DNA from: Chloroflexota bacterium
Lineage (GTDB): Bacteria; Chloroflexota; Dehalococcoidia; Lucifugimonadales; Lucifugimonadaceae
Reading direction: 5' to 3'
Assembly: GCA_002718415.1 (NCBI GenBank)
Contig: PBEM01000006.1
Location: 208,350 to 272,349 of the forward strand
Length of the DNA stretch: 64,000 nucleotides
Positions within the stretch are counted from its first letter, which is position 1. Each line of letters starts with the position of its first letter. This document shows positions 30,005-39,224 of this stretch, piece after piece. The notes below the pieces were generated by a model. That model saw nothing but the letters and a program-made list of their open reading frames with translations, was not told where the DNA came from and searched no databases. The position numbers and the translations under genes are program-made.

Positions 30005-31138
30005 TTAATTCTTTAATTCTTTAAATTTTTTTGCGTTCATTATTCTTTTAGATATAGAGGGATGAGAATAAAAAATAAATTCAATAATGGCATTTGGATT
30101 TTTTTTAGATAGATTTTGATCTGCTAATTTATTCATAGCAGATATGAATTCATCATGCATATCGGTTGTTTTTAGGGCAAACAGGTCTGCTGACATTTCA
30201 GCTTTTCGAGAAATCCAATTTGAAAAAGGTAAAGCCAATAAAGAAATAATTGCTGTTATAAAAATTATTAGAGGTAATCCTGCAATATCTGAAATAGATT
30301 TCAAATTAAATAAATCAATTAAATGAGAAAGACTTATATGAATTAAATAAAAACTTAATGAAATAAGAAATATGTTTATTAGTATCATTTTCCAGATATC
30401 TTTTTTAACTTGATGTCCTAATTCATGCGCCATTACAACTTCTATTTCTTTTTCTGTACTTGTTTGAATTAATGTATCTGAAATAATAATTCTTCTAGTT
30501 TTTCCCCACCCTGTAACAGCGGCATTTGACTTTGATGTTTTTTTTCCTAAATGCCATACATATACTGCTTCTATATTAGTACCTACTTTTTTAGCAAGTT
30601 TTAATAATCGAGTTTTTAATTCACCTTCTTCTAAAAGTTCGAATTTATAAAATAAGGGTAAAAAAAATATTGGCACCAATGCACTAAAAATTATAATAAG
30701 TACACTTAATGATATTGATGCCCATATCCACCAGAAGGATTGTTGATTTTCTAATAACCAATATATACCTAATACTATTAAGATAATGAAAGAATTGGAC
30801 ATTAATGAAGCTTTAATCCAATCCCATATCCAACTTTTTAGTGATTGTTTATTTAGTTTAAATTTTTTCTCTATTATAAATCCCGAAAGAAATTCTATAG
30901 GAAATTGAATAACTAATAATAATAAACAAAAAAAGACTAAATAAATTAATACGGTTATTTCAAAAATATTATAAATTCCATTAGAAAAATCTCTTAATTT
31001 TTCTGAAGCTCCACTGATAAAAAATATAATAGGTACGAAAAGATTGAGTGAGATCGAAATTATTGAAAAAAGTAATTGGATTTTTTGATATGAAGCAGCA
31101 TCTTTGTGATCTTTTGTCACTATAGAATTAGTATTCAT
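30005..31138 (-). CDS. Ste24-like M48 membrane metalloprotease
   Basis: The 377-residue protein has several transmembrane segments (about 20-42, 58-80, 115-132, 142-165, 250-270, 280-305), zinc motif HELGH at residues 238-242 and the downstream glutamate in SRKAEMSADLFAL. The FIIEKKFKLNKQSL segment before the third membrane helix is typical of the Ste24/CAAX protease 1 (M48A) group rather than HtpX. A role in membrane protein quality control is likely in bacteria. Confidence 0.9.
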   Translation of the reverse strand: MNTNSIVTKDHKDAASYQKIQLLFSIISISLNLFVPIIFFISGASEKLRDFSNGIYNIFEITVLIYLVFFCLLLLVIQFPIEFLSGFIIEKKFKLNKQSLKSWIWDWIKASLMSNSFIILIVLGIYWLLENQQSFWWIWASISLSVLIIIFSALVPIFFLPLFYKFELLEEGELKTRLLKLAKKVGTNIEAVYVWHLGKKTSKSNAAVTGWGKTRRIIISDTLIQTSTEKEIEVVMAHELGHQVKKDIWKMILINIFLISLSFYLIHISLSHLIDLFNLKSISDIAGLPLIIFITAIISLLALPFSNWISRKAEMSADLFALKTTDMHDEFISAMNKLADQNLSKKNPNAIIEFIFYSHPSISKRIMNAKKFKELKN

Positions 31139-31150
31139 CTTATTAGAATA

Positions 31151-32068
31151 TCAGGTTAACTGCTTCCAGTTATCATCTAACTGATCAAATCTATTATAAA
31201 GTTCATTGAGAGTTGATTGATCTAATGGTTCAAGAGAATTAACTATATTAATATTACTAAGTAGATGATTAGGATTTTTAGTCCCTATTATAGCCACAGA
31301 TATATGTGGATTACTTAGAGTGAAAGCTATAGATGTTAGTATCCCATCACTATGTTCCCCTTTTACAGATCCTAAAGACTGCATTTTTATCGATCTTTCT
31401 AAATAAGTATTATCATATGCACGTAATTGGTTGTTTTTATCTTTTGCTTTTGCCCATGCACTTCCAGCTATAGGTCTTTTGATTATGATCCCTAATTTTG
31501 CTTTTGCAGCTTTATCTAGTAATTTAGTACTCCTTGCTCTTTGTTCGGCAATATTATAGCTAGTTTGTAAAGTTGAAAAAAGACCAGAATCAACCGCCCA
31601 ATGAGCATCTTTATTATCTCCAGAATAACCTATAAATCGTGTTTTACCTTCTTGTTTAGCATCTTGTATTGCGGTTATAACCTCTCCTTTTTCCAGAACA
31701 TCTATACCGCAGGAATGTAGTTGAACTAGATCGACATATTCTGTTTGTAATTTTCTTAAACTGTCTTCTATGGAACTTTTTATTGCATTGTATGACCAAT
31801 CTTTATATTTTGTGTTTTGTGAATGACCAGCTTTTGTTGCTAAAAAGTATTCTTCCCTACGCCGAGAAACACTTTTACCTATAAGTTCCTCTGATATACC
31901 GTAACAAGCAGCTGTATCTAAAAAGTTAATTCCGTTATCGATGGCTGAATTTAGTAATTTAGATGCAACATCTAATTCTTTATGATCTAATTCATAACCT
32001 ATTTCAGCTAGTCCAACACCAATTCTACTGACATTAAAACCTGTATTTCCAAATTTATTTTTTTTCAT
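31151..32068 (-). CDS. Aldo/keto reductase
   Basis: The protein (305 residues from the ATG at 32068) is a (beta/alpha)8 NADPH oxidoreductase with NFLDTAACYG (catalytic aspartate and tyrosine), the lysine in FLATKAG and the histidine-region DLVQLHSCG. The C-terminal SVAIIGTKNPNHL matches the cofactor-binding segment. A TTG at 32089 would add seven residues but would lie inside the terminator stem at 32090-32117, so the ATG is preferred. The substrate is unknown. It is 12 bases before the M48 gene. Confidence 0.9.
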   Translation of the reverse strand: MKKNKFGNTGFNVSRIGVGLAEIGYELDHKELDVASKLLNSAIDNGINFLDTAACYGISEELIGKSVSRRREEYFLATKAGHSQNTKYKDWSYNAIKSSIEDSLRKLQTEYVDLVQLHSCGIDVLEKGEVITAIQDAKQEGKTRFIGYSGDNKDAHWAVDSGLFSTLQTSYNIAEQRARSTKLLDKAAKAKLGIIIKRPIAGSAWAKAKDKNNQLRAYDNTYLERSIKMQSLGSVKGEHSDGILTSIAFTLSNPHISVAIIGTKNPNHLLSNINIVNSLEPLDQSTLNELYNRFDQLDDNWKQLT

Positions 32069-32089
32069 TTTTATAATTATTTTTAACAA

Positions 32090-32117
32090 AAAAAGGCCCG
32101 TATATACGAGCCTTTTT
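32090..32117 (-). terminator. Rho-independent terminator downstream of the DUF5679-like gene
   Basis: AAAAAGGC and GCCTTTTT form an eight-pair stem with a further four pairs inside after one mismatch (CGTA/TACG). The flanking A-run on the plus strand gives a U tract in minus-strand RNA. It lies 18 bases past the stop of the small gene at 32136-32276 and just before the aldo/keto reductase start, so it isolates the small gene. Confidence 0.8.
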
Positions 32118-32135
32118 CCTTAATACAGAATCAGA

Positions 32136-32276
32136 TCACGATTTCCCTATTTTGAACATTTTCGTTCCGCAAACAGGACACTTTCCTTGAGTTGCGGGCC
32201 GACCATTTTTCATGGTGATCTGCTCGGCAGCCTGCATTTCCCGCTTTGCCTTGCACTTCATACAGTAGGCTTCCAT
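32136..32276 (-). CDS. Small zinc-ribbon protein (DUF5679-like)
   Basis: The 46-residue protein starts MEAYCMKCKAKREM and has a second CPVCG pair, so it has four cysteines in a CxxC-CxxC layout for one zinc ion. The whole sequence, including the NGRPATQGKCPVCGTKMFKIGK tail region, matches the DUF5679-type small proteins of unknown function. A longer frame to 32345 exists, but the added N-terminus is unlike the family. By hand count it is about 48% G+C against roughly 30% for its neighbours, and it uses codons such as GCC, CGG and CAG. It has its own terminator and appears to be a single-gene unit. Confidence 0.8.
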   Translation of the reverse strand: MEAYCMKCKAKREMQAAEQITMKNGRPATQGKCPVCGTKMFKIGKS

Positions 32277-32766
32277 GTTGCCTCCTATGGCACTTAACAC
32301 AACAATTAAGTTGTGTATATTATAAGCACAGTCATACTGCACCAAAATTACAACTGACGAAATTCGTTTTATCAGTATTCATATTACACACTACTACAAA
32401 ATTATTAATTTGTCTCAGGTGTTTTAGATGAATTAGGTTGAAATTGGTAATTTTACAATATATTAGACTTTTTTAATATAGTTATATTTAACAAGTAGTG
32501 TCCGAATATCGTAATATTAGTATATAAAATTGCTTATTTAGTATAAATTATTGATAAATTAGTTGAAATTGGTAATTACAAACATATTTTACTAAAATTA
32601 TTAAATATTCTCTTAAAAATTTCAAGGTTTAGTAAAATTTGTCTGTTTCCCATAAATTTCCTAGAGATAATAATTATATAAATTTATGTTTTGTATGTAT
32701 ATTTTAAATGAATTTTGTTTTATTTCAGTAAAATTTTATTAATCTATTTATATATGGAAGTTTTTT
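32277..32766. other. 490-base intergenic region between divergent DUF5679-like gene and pheS
   Basis: No credible coding frame is seen; the region is very A+T rich. It must contain the promoters for the two divergent units. It holds the direct repeat at 32437 and 32562 described separately. I looked for a T-box leader before pheS (stem-loop plus terminator) and saw none. A GGAAG ribosome-binding site at 32756-32760 precedes the pheS TTG. Confidence 0.6.
32437..32577. repeat. Pair of 16-base direct repeats upstream of pheS
   Basis: GTTGAAATTGGTAATT occurs at 32437-32452 and again at 32562-32577, in the same orientation and 125 bases apart. The similarity extends upstream (GATGAATTAG versus GATAAATTA) with one substitution and one indel. 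It may be a duplicated regulatory site or a small local duplication. Confidence 0.55.
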
Positions 32767-33738
32767 TTGATAGAAGAATTAAAAAATAAATCTTTAACTG
32801 AATTAGAATCAGTTAAATCTGTAGATTCACTTGAACAATGGAGAGTTAAATACTTAGGTCGTAAAGGTGAACTTACTAGTATTTTAAGAGGTATTGGTTC
32901 TTTACCTGATAATGAACGTAGATTAATTGGATCTCAATCTAATTCTCTAAGAGGTTTATTAGAAGAACAATATAAAAAAATAAAACCTACTTTAGAAAAA
33001 AACTTAACTCATGATTCTGTTGATATAACTTTACCTGGTAGAACTAGAACTAAAGGTAGGTTACATCCTATAACATCTATTATACGAGAAATTTCTGAGG
33101 CTTTTTCTGATATGGGTTTTTCAATAGTAGAGGGTAATGAGTCCGAATTAGAGCATTATAATTTTGATTTATTAAATATACCCAAAGATCATCCTGCAAG
33201 AGACCAATGGGATACCATATGGCTTGATAGGCCTAATAGAGATGATAATTTATTAAGAACTCATACTTCTCCAATGCAAGCCAGAATTATGGAAAATTCT
33301 AAACCACCAATAAGAGTTATTATTCCTGGTAAATGTTATAGGTATGAAGCTACTGATGCTACTCACGAATGGCATTTTCACCAGATAGAGGGTTTAGTAG
33401 TAGGAAAAAATATTTCTTTTTCTGACTTAAAGGGAACTTTATATGAATTAGCTCGAAGGATATTTGGGCCATCAAGAAAAGTTAGGTTTAGATGTGACTT
33501 TTTCCCATTTGTTGAACCAGGAGTAGATATGTCAATTGATTGGAAAGGCGAATGGATTGAAATCTTAGGTGCAGGTATGGTGCATCCTAAAGTTTTTGAA
33601 GGAGTTGGGTATGATCCAAATGTCTATTCTGGTTTCGCATTTGGAATGGGTCCAGAAAGAATAGCAATGTTAAGATATGATATAGAAGATATCAGACAAT
33701 TTTTTTCCAATGATTTGAGATTTTTATCTCAATTTTAA
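32767..33738 (+). CDS. pheS: Phenylalanyl-tRNA synthetase alpha subunit
   Basis: The 323-residue class II synthetase subunit has motif 2 region PGKCYRYEATDATHEWHFHQ and motif 3 GFAFGMGPERIAMLRY, with the N-terminal coiled-coil segment RKGELTSILRGIGSLP. The start is a TTG at 32767 with GGAAG six bases upstream. An ATG at 32754 lies in another frame because of the T8 run before the TTG. Length is slightly shorter than the usual 330-350. It forms a heterotetramer with PheT, encoded 15 bases downstream. Confidence 0.96.
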   Translation: MIEELKNKSLTELESVKSVDSLEQWRVKYLGRKGELTSILRGIGSLPDNERRLIGSQSNSLRGLLEEQYKKIKPTLEKNLTHDSVDITLPGRTRTKGRLHPITSIIREISEAFSDMGFSIVEGNESELEHYNFDLLNIPKDHPARDQWDTIWLDRPNRDDNLLRTHTSPMQARIMENSKPPIRVIIPGKCYRYEATDATHEWHFHQIEGLVVGKNISFSDLKGTLYELARRIFGPSRKVRFRCDFFPFVEPGVDMSIDWKGEWIEILGAGMVHPKVFEGVGYDPNVYSGFAFGMGPERIAMLRYDIEDIRQFFSNDLRFLSQF

Positions 33739-33753
33739 TTTACAGGAACGATT

Positions 33754-36183
33754 ATGAAGATTCCATTATCTTGGCTTAAGGACTATGTAAAATTTGATTT
33801 ATCTCTAGATGAGGTCGCTCATGCTTTAACTATGTCTGGAAATGAAGTAGAGAACATTAGAAGTATCGGAAATATTGACAAAGTTCTTGTAGCTAAAGTT
33901 ATAGAAATTAATCCTCATCCAAATGCAGATAAGTTACAATTAGTTGTTGTTGATAACGGTACTTCTAAATTAGAGGTAGTGTGTGGAGCTAACAATTTAT
34001 TTATTGGTCAAAAAGTCGCTTTAGCCTCTATTGGGGCGAAATTATTTAATCCTCATAGTGAAGATTCTGAAGAAGTATTTACACTTAAAAAATCAAAAAT
34101 AAGAGGTGTAGTTTCTGAAGGAATGATATGTTCAGAGAAAGAATTAGGAATAGGTTTAGATCATACAGGTATATTGAATTTAGATTCAAATACTGTAGTA
34201 GGCACTAAGATTGAAGATATAATAGGAGATTCAATCTTAGAATTTTCATTAACTCCAAATAGGTCTGATTGTTTAGGGATAATAGGAATAGCAAGAGAAG
34301 TTTCAGCAATTCTAGATGCTAAATTAAAATTACCTGAAACTAACTATATTTCTCAAAAACAGAAAGTGAATTCTGCCATATCTGTGAATATAGAGGCAAC
34401 TGATTTATGTGATAGATATATGGGTTCAATTATTACTGATGTCAGTATTAAGCCTTCACCTAAATGGCTTCAAGATAGGTTGACTGCAATTGGAGAAAGA
34501 CCAATAAATAATATTGTTGATATCACTAATTATATTATGTTTGAGACGGGACAACCTTTACATGCTTTTGATTATGAAAAAATCAAGAATAAAAAAATTG
34601 TTGTTAGAAGAGCAAAAAATAAAGAAAAGATCATTTCTATTGACAATACAGTAAGAGAATTAAATTCAAATATTTTGGTTATTTCTGACTCTGAAAAATC
34701 TATTGGTATAGCAGGTGTAATGGGAGGTAAAAATAGCGAAATTACCTCAAAAACAAACAGTATTTTTTTAGAAGCTGCTACATTCGATTCTTCAAATAAT
34801 AGAAAAACCTCTAAACAATTAAATTTAAAAAGTGAAGCTAATTTAAGATTTGAAAAAGGATTAAATCCTCAATTGGCTGAATTTGCTATAAAAAGAGCAA
34901 TTAGAATGATATTAGAGATTTGTGGAGGTGAAAGTTATAGCGGTTTGATTGATGAACCCAAAGAAAAAATTATCAGTAAAAAAATTATTTCCGTGGATAA
35001 AAATTATCTTAGCAATATTTTGGGACTTAAATTAGATGATTTTATTATTGAAAATACATTAACAAAACTAGGGTTTGAAGTAGTTGATAATAATGAAAAA
35101 TGGGATATAACAGTTCCTTACTGGCGAGAAGATGTAAATATTCCAGAGGATATAGTAGAAGAAATTGCGAGAGTTGTAGGTTATGACATTTTTCCTAGTA
35201 AAACAATTAGTGATAATCTCCCTATTTGGTCACCAACAGAAGATTTAGATTTAAAAAGAAAAATCACCGATTATCTTGTTGAATCAGGCATGCAGGAAAT
35301 TATTTCATATTCTGCTACTAATATGGAATCAGAATCTAGGATGGATTTTCCTAAAGATTATCCATCCCCTGTATTTATTAGAAATCCTATTTCTAATGAC
35401 TTTAATATTATGAGAAGGTCACTAAGAGAGTCTATTTTGAACTGTATTTCATACAATGTACGTTCCTGGAAAGATCCTATAGCGATTTTTGAATTAGGTA
35501 GAATATTTTTAGAAACAAATGATGATTTACCTAAAGAAAAAATTATGATAAATGGTGCTTTTGCCGGACCTAGAAATGCTATACATTGGGAACGAAAATC
35601 AAATGATCTATTTGATTTTTTTGACGCTAAAGGATCCGTAGAATACGTACTAAAAAAATTGAGAATTCCAATGAAATTCAGTAAATTTTCTGATGATCCT
35701 ACTTTTATTTCTGGAAGATGCGCAAAAATATTATCTGGAAAAAATTTAGATATAGAAATTGGTGTTTTAGGTCAAATATCTAATAAGATTATTTCAAAAT
35801 TTGGTTCTAATATTCCCGATATTTTTATGTTTGAAATTGATTTTGAATCCTTATTAAATATTTATATAGATGCTGATAAGTATAATTTTTATTCTCGTTT
35901 TTCAAGACATCAAAATTCCCAAAGAGATATTTCGTTAATTGTCGATGATTTTCAAGAAGTTCAAGAAATTATAGATATAGTGAATAAACATAACATAGTT
36001 TCACGTTCAGAAATCACCGATATTTATACTGGTGGAGATATAGTAGATGGGAAGAAGGTAATTACTGTGAGGATAGAATATCAATCATTTGATAAAACTT
36101 TAAAAGCTAGCGAAATTTCAATAATTGAAAAAAAAATTTTGTTGGATTTAAAAAAATTCATTGGTGCAGATTTAAGATCTTAG
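33754..36183 (+). CDS. pheT: Phenylalanyl-tRNA synthetase beta subunit
   Basis: The 809-residue protein has the N-terminal tRNA-binding (EMAP-like) domain with NPHPNADKLQLVVVD, the B3/B4 editing domain with ETGQPLHAFDYEK and GIAGVMGG, the B5 domain, and the C-terminal anticodon-binding ferredoxin-like domain. Length is normal. It follows pheS directly and precedes moeA by eight bases, so the three are probably one transcript. Confidence 0.97.
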   Translation: MKIPLSWLKDYVKFDLSLDEVAHALTMSGNEVENIRSIGNIDKVLVAKVIEINPHPNADKLQLVVVDNGTSKLEVVCGANNLFIGQKVALASIGAKLFNPHSEDSEEVFTLKKSKIRGVVSEGMICSEKELGIGLDHTGILNLDSNTVVGTKIEDIIGDSILEFSLTPNRSDCLGIIGIAREVSAILDAKLKLPETNYISQKQKVNSAISVNIEATDLCDRYMGSIITDVSIKPSPKWLQDRLTAIGERPINNIVDITNYIMFETGQPLHAFDYEKIKNKKIVVRRAKNKEKIISIDNTVRELNSNILVISDSEKSIGIAGVMGGKNSEITSKTNSIFLEAATFDSSNNRKTSKQLNLKSEANLRFEKGLNPQLAEFAIKRAIRMILEICGGESYSGLIDEPKEKIISKKIISVDKNYLSNILGLKLDDFIIENTLTKLGFEVVDNNEKWDITVPYWREDVNIPEDIVEEIARVVGYDIFPSKTISDNLPIWSPTEDLDLKRKITDYLVESGMQEIISYSATNMESESRMDFPKDYPSPVFIRNPISNDFNIMRRSLRESILNCISYNVRSWKDPIAIFELGRIFLETNDDLPKEKIMINGAFAGPRNAIHWERKSNDLFDFFDAKGSVEYVLKKLRIPMKFSKFSDDPTFISGRCAKILSGKNLDIEIGVLGQISNKIISKFGSNIPDIFMFEIDFESLLNIYIDADKYNFYSRFSRHQNSQRDISLIVDDFQEVQEIIDIVNKHNIVSRSEITDIYTGGDIVDGKKVITVRIEYQSFDKTLKASEISIIEKKILLDLKKFIGADLRS

Positions 36184-36191
36184 GTATGTAA

Positions 36192-37478
36192 ATGTCATCT
36201 AATAATCATTATCATGAAGATATGTTAAGTGTTGAGGAAGCAAGGGACGCAATATTGAAAGAATTTTCTGTATTAGAAACTGAAAATATTTCTTTATTAA
36301 ATTGTATGGAAATGGTTCTAGCTGAAGATATTACTTCTACTATAAATATTCCTCCATTAAACAATTCAGCTATGGATGGATATGCAGTTTTAGCTGAAGA
36401 TTTAAAAAATCCTGAACTTAATCATGTAGAGCTAGATATAATAGATTCTGTTTCTGCTGGAGAGATTCCTCAAAAGACAATTACAACAGGAAAAACTATA
36501 AGAATAATGACAGGTGCACCTATTCCAGATGGAGCTAATGCAGTTGTACCTTTTGAAGAAACAGATGAATTAGAAAGAAGAGAAAAAGGGAAAGATACAA
36601 ATAAAATATCAATTAAATCTAAAATTTTACACTTTCAAAATATTCGTAAAAAAGGTGAGGATATTTTGAAAGATTCAAAAGTACTAAGAAAAGGTATATT
36701 AATAAAACCTGCACACATAGGAGTTGCCGCGTCATTAGGTCATGCACATCTTCCTGTTATTAGAAGACCCATTGTTACTATTATTTCCACTGGTAATGAA
36801 TTACAGCAACCAGGAACTAAATTATCTGAAGGAAAAATTTACAATTCTAACGCATATTCTATAGCTTCTTTAGTTCAGTTATATGGAGGAATACCAAAAA
36901 TAATTGGTATATCAAGAGATGATCTGTATGAATTAAAAAATATTTTAATTTTAGCAATGGAAGGATCTGATTTGGTGGTTACTTCGGCAGGAGTTTCTAA
37001 AGGGGATTATGATGTTGTTAAGGATGCTTTAAAGGACATGGGAAAAATGTCACTTTGGTCAGTAAGAATGAGACCAGCTAAACCGTTAGCTTTTGGAACT
37101 TTAGAATTCAAATCTAATAAAGTCCCTCATTTAGGTTTACCTGGGAATCCTGTTAGTGCAATGGTAGCATTTATACAGTTTGGTAGACCAGCTATCCAAA
37201 TTATGATGGGTAAAGAATTATCTCCAATACCTAGAATAAAAGCTATACTAGATAATGAGATTGAAAATTTTGATAAAAGAAGAGTATATTCTAGGGTACT
37301 TGTATATAAAGATGAAAATAATTTATATCATGCTAAAACAACAGGAAATCAGAGCTCAGGAGTCCTAACTTCGATGTCAATGGCTAATGGTTTAGCCATT
37401 TGTCCCGAATATACTGATAGAATTGATAAAGGGGAATTTGTAAATGTAGAAATGTTTGATTGGCCAGAGGTAATTTAA
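36192..37478 (+). CDS. moeA: Molybdopterin molybdotransferase
   Basis: The 428-residue MoeA inserts molybdate into adenylylated molybdopterin. It has NNSAMDGYAV, TGAPIPDGANAVVPFEE, STGNEL, SAGVSKGDYD and LGLPGNPVSAMVAF, the diagnostic MoeA motifs in order. Length matches the family. The adjoining pheST genes are unrelated in function, but moaA and moaC lie about 7 kb downstream and a molybdenum enzyme lies at the start of the window. Confidence 0.95.
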   Translation: MSSNNHYHEDMLSVEEARDAILKEFSVLETENISLLNCMEMVLAEDITSTINIPPLNNSAMDGYAVLAEDLKNPELNHVELDIIDSVSAGEIPQKTITTGKTIRIMTGAPIPDGANAVVPFEETDELERREKGKDTNKISIKSKILHFQNIRKKGEDILKDSKVLRKGILIKPAHIGVAASLGHAHLPVIRRPIVTIISTGNELQQPGTKLSEGKIYNSNAYSIASLVQLYGGIPKIIGISRDDLYELKNILILAMEGSDLVVTSAGVSKGDYDVVKDALKDMGKMSLWSVRMRPAKPLAFGTLEFKSNKVPHLGLPGNPVSAMVAFIQFGRPAIQIMMGKELSPIPRIKAILDNEIENFDKRRVYSRVLVYKDENNLYHAKTTGNQSSGVLTSMSMANGLAICPEYTDRIDKGEFVNVEMFDWPEVI

Positions 37479-37498
37479 TAATAATATTGGAAAAGTAG

Positions 37499-37924
37499 AT
37501 GAATGACGTAGACAACAATAATAGTAACGAAAAATTATATAATATTAAAATAGAAGATTTTGAATCTAAAGGATATTCTTTTTCTTATTCTCTATATAAC
37601 AGAATGTCAGAAGAAGGTAAGAATGAAGCAGATAATTTATTTGATGGTATACCAACAGATATATCTTTAGCCTCGAAGTTTATGAAAATAATATCCGAAA
37701 AATGTTCTAAAAATGACCAATATGTTTTACCCGGAACAGCTATTTCAGAAGCTATATTTAGGATTTTAATTGAGAATGAAAATCGACCCATGTCAATTCT
37801 AGAAATACACTCAAAATTAACAAATGTTTGGTCTAGTGTGATTTATTTAAAAAATCTCTCTGAAACTGTAGTTACAAGAGTTTTGGAAGGTGATAATCAG
37901 TATGGATTTAGTTCAGAATCGTAA
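37499..37924 (+). CDS. Hypothetical protein with possible winged-helix C-terminus
   Basis: I do not recognise this 141-residue acidic, soluble protein. The N-terminal 30 residues are asparagine-rich and probably disordered. The C-terminal part (AIFRILIENENRPMSILEIH and onward) has the helix-helix-helix rhythm of a winged helix, but without a clear signature. It follows moeA by 20 bases and ends three bases before the convergent ctaG gene, so it may be translated with moeA. No function is proposed. Confidence 0.6.
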   Translation: MNDVDNNNSNEKLYNIKIEDFESKGYSFSYSLYNRMSEEGKNEADNLFDGIPTDISLASKFMKIISEKCSKNDQYVLPGTAISEAIFRILIENENRPMSILEIHSKLTNVWSSVIYLKNLSETVVTRVLEGDNQYGFSSES

Positions 37925-37927
37925 ATT

Positions 37928-38761
37928 TCATTTCATTTTTTTTTCTTCAGAAAAAAACCATTGAAAAAATATTATGGTTATACAAATAAGATAAATCATA
38001 TTTCCTGGAAGCCACATTAACAAACCTCCTATTCTTTGATCATCAAACGCGTTTATACCAAAGTGATTAGGTGTATCAATATATCCTGTATAAATCACAG
38101 AACTAGATAAAGTAATAATTGCTGCTAATGCCGCATTTGGTGTAAGTATGATCAATAAATATAGTAATTTTTGAGGATGAGAAAGAGAAGTCCTTACGGG
38201 AGGAGGACCTAATATTGGCCACCAAAAAAATATTGAGGAAAGTATCATTGTAAAATGCATAGCAAAATGTATATATTCATTAAATAGAGAAGAATTATAT
38301 GCTTGAGGAATATGCCAACCCCATAAAATAATTATAAACATTGGTAGAGCTATTTTTGGATTAGAAAGCAAAACAACTAATTTTCTTACATATCCAGTCT
38401 TATTCAGGCTTATACCTATTCCATATCTTACGTACTTTGGGAAAGCCCAAAGTAAAATTGGAAGAGGATTAGAAAGCATTAATATTGGAATAGATATCAT
38501 AGCTATAAATATATGCTGTAACATATGAACCCAAAAAATCTCAGTAGAATAATAATCTAGTGGACCACATAAAGAAATTGCCAATAATAAATAACCTAAT
38601 AATGATAGGATAATGTTTTTTAGTGAATAAAAACTTAATTTTTTAGCTAGAAGAAATTTTATTAAACCCATGAAGAATAGAAATAAAAAAAACAAATAGA
38701 TTATTGATTGAACCCCTGAAAAATTCCATCCAGTTATAAATTCAGAAAAAGAATTTATCAT
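37928..38761 (-). CDS. ctaG: CtaG-type cytochrome c oxidase assembly protein
   Basis: The 277-residue integral membrane protein has about seven hydrophobic segments and the CtaG_caa3-family histidine-containing motifs HMLQHIFIAMISIPILML and HIPQAYNSSLFNEYIHFAMH. In Bacillus this unrelated-to-Cox11 type of CtaG is required for caa3 oxidase maturation. It is the last gene of the oxidase operon, nine bases after subunit IV. Confidence 0.85.
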   Translation of the reverse strand: MINSFSEFITGWNFSGVQSIIYLFFLFLFFMGLIKFLLAKKLSFYSLKNIILSLLGYLLLAISLCGPLDYYSTEIFWVHMLQHIFIAMISIPILMLSNPLPILLWAFPKYVRYGIGISLNKTGYVRKLVVLLSNPKIALPMFIIILWGWHIPQAYNSSLFNEYIHFAMHFTMILSSIFFWWPILGPPPVRTSLSHPQKLLYLLIILTPNAALAAIITLSSSVIYTGYIDTPNHFGINAFDDQRIGGLLMWLPGNMIYLICITIIFFQWFFSEEKKMK

Positions 38762-38770
38762 AAAGTTCTT

Positions 38771-39208
38771 TTATGGTTTTAATCCTGCAAAAGACCATAA
38801 AAGTAATAATGATATAAATACTAAAATACCTAAAATCATACATGAAGAAAATATAATAGTAAAATATTTATTATCAAATCTTAAATGCATAAAAAAAGCT
38901 ACGACCCCAATAAATTTAAGTGCTGAGAGTATGAATAACAAAGGATTTAACCATCCTCCAAGAGTTTCAACAGTAAAAATCCAAAGTTCTATCAAAGTAA
39001 CAATAGCTAAAAATATGGCTACTATTGTATAAAACCCAGGTCCGGCATGTTCAACATTTCCATGTGAAATTATATTCCAAATCTTTTTTAGCCAAGGAAT
39101 GCTAATTGGACCTTCATTTTTCGGATTTATTTCAGATTGAGTAGTTTCAGGTAAATTCCACCATCCATTCCCTTTATGGGATGTTATATCTTTCCAAAAA
39201 TTAGACAT
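38771..39208 (-). CDS. Cytochrome c oxidase subunit IV
   Basis: The protein (145 residues) has three membrane segments at its C-terminal half (YTIVAIFLAIVTLIEL, LFILSALKFIGVVAFFMHLR, FIISLLLLW-like), matching the prokaryotic COX4 family. The long soluble N-terminus is unusual. The start is set at the ATG at 39208, which has an AGGAG ribosome-binding site; an upstream in-frame start at 39250 would overlap subunit III. Its role is structural or assembly of the terminal oxidase. Confidence 0.85.
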   Translation of the reverse strand: MSNFWKDITSHKGNGWWNLPETTQSEINPKNEGPISIPWLKKIWNIISHGNVEHAGPGFYTIVAIFLAIVTLIELWIFTVETLGGWLNPLLFILSALKFIGVVAFFMHLRFDNKYFTIIFSSCMILGILVFISLLLLWSFAGLKP

Positions 39209-39224
39209 TTTTTCTCCTAAAATT

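Noticed and set aside
32346-32766. T-box or other riboswitch before pheS
   Set aside because: No specifier stem, T-box sequence or terminator hairpin could be made out.
32754-32769. ATG start for pheS at 32754
   Set aside because: It is out of frame because of the T8 run; the TTG with GGAAG upstream fits better.
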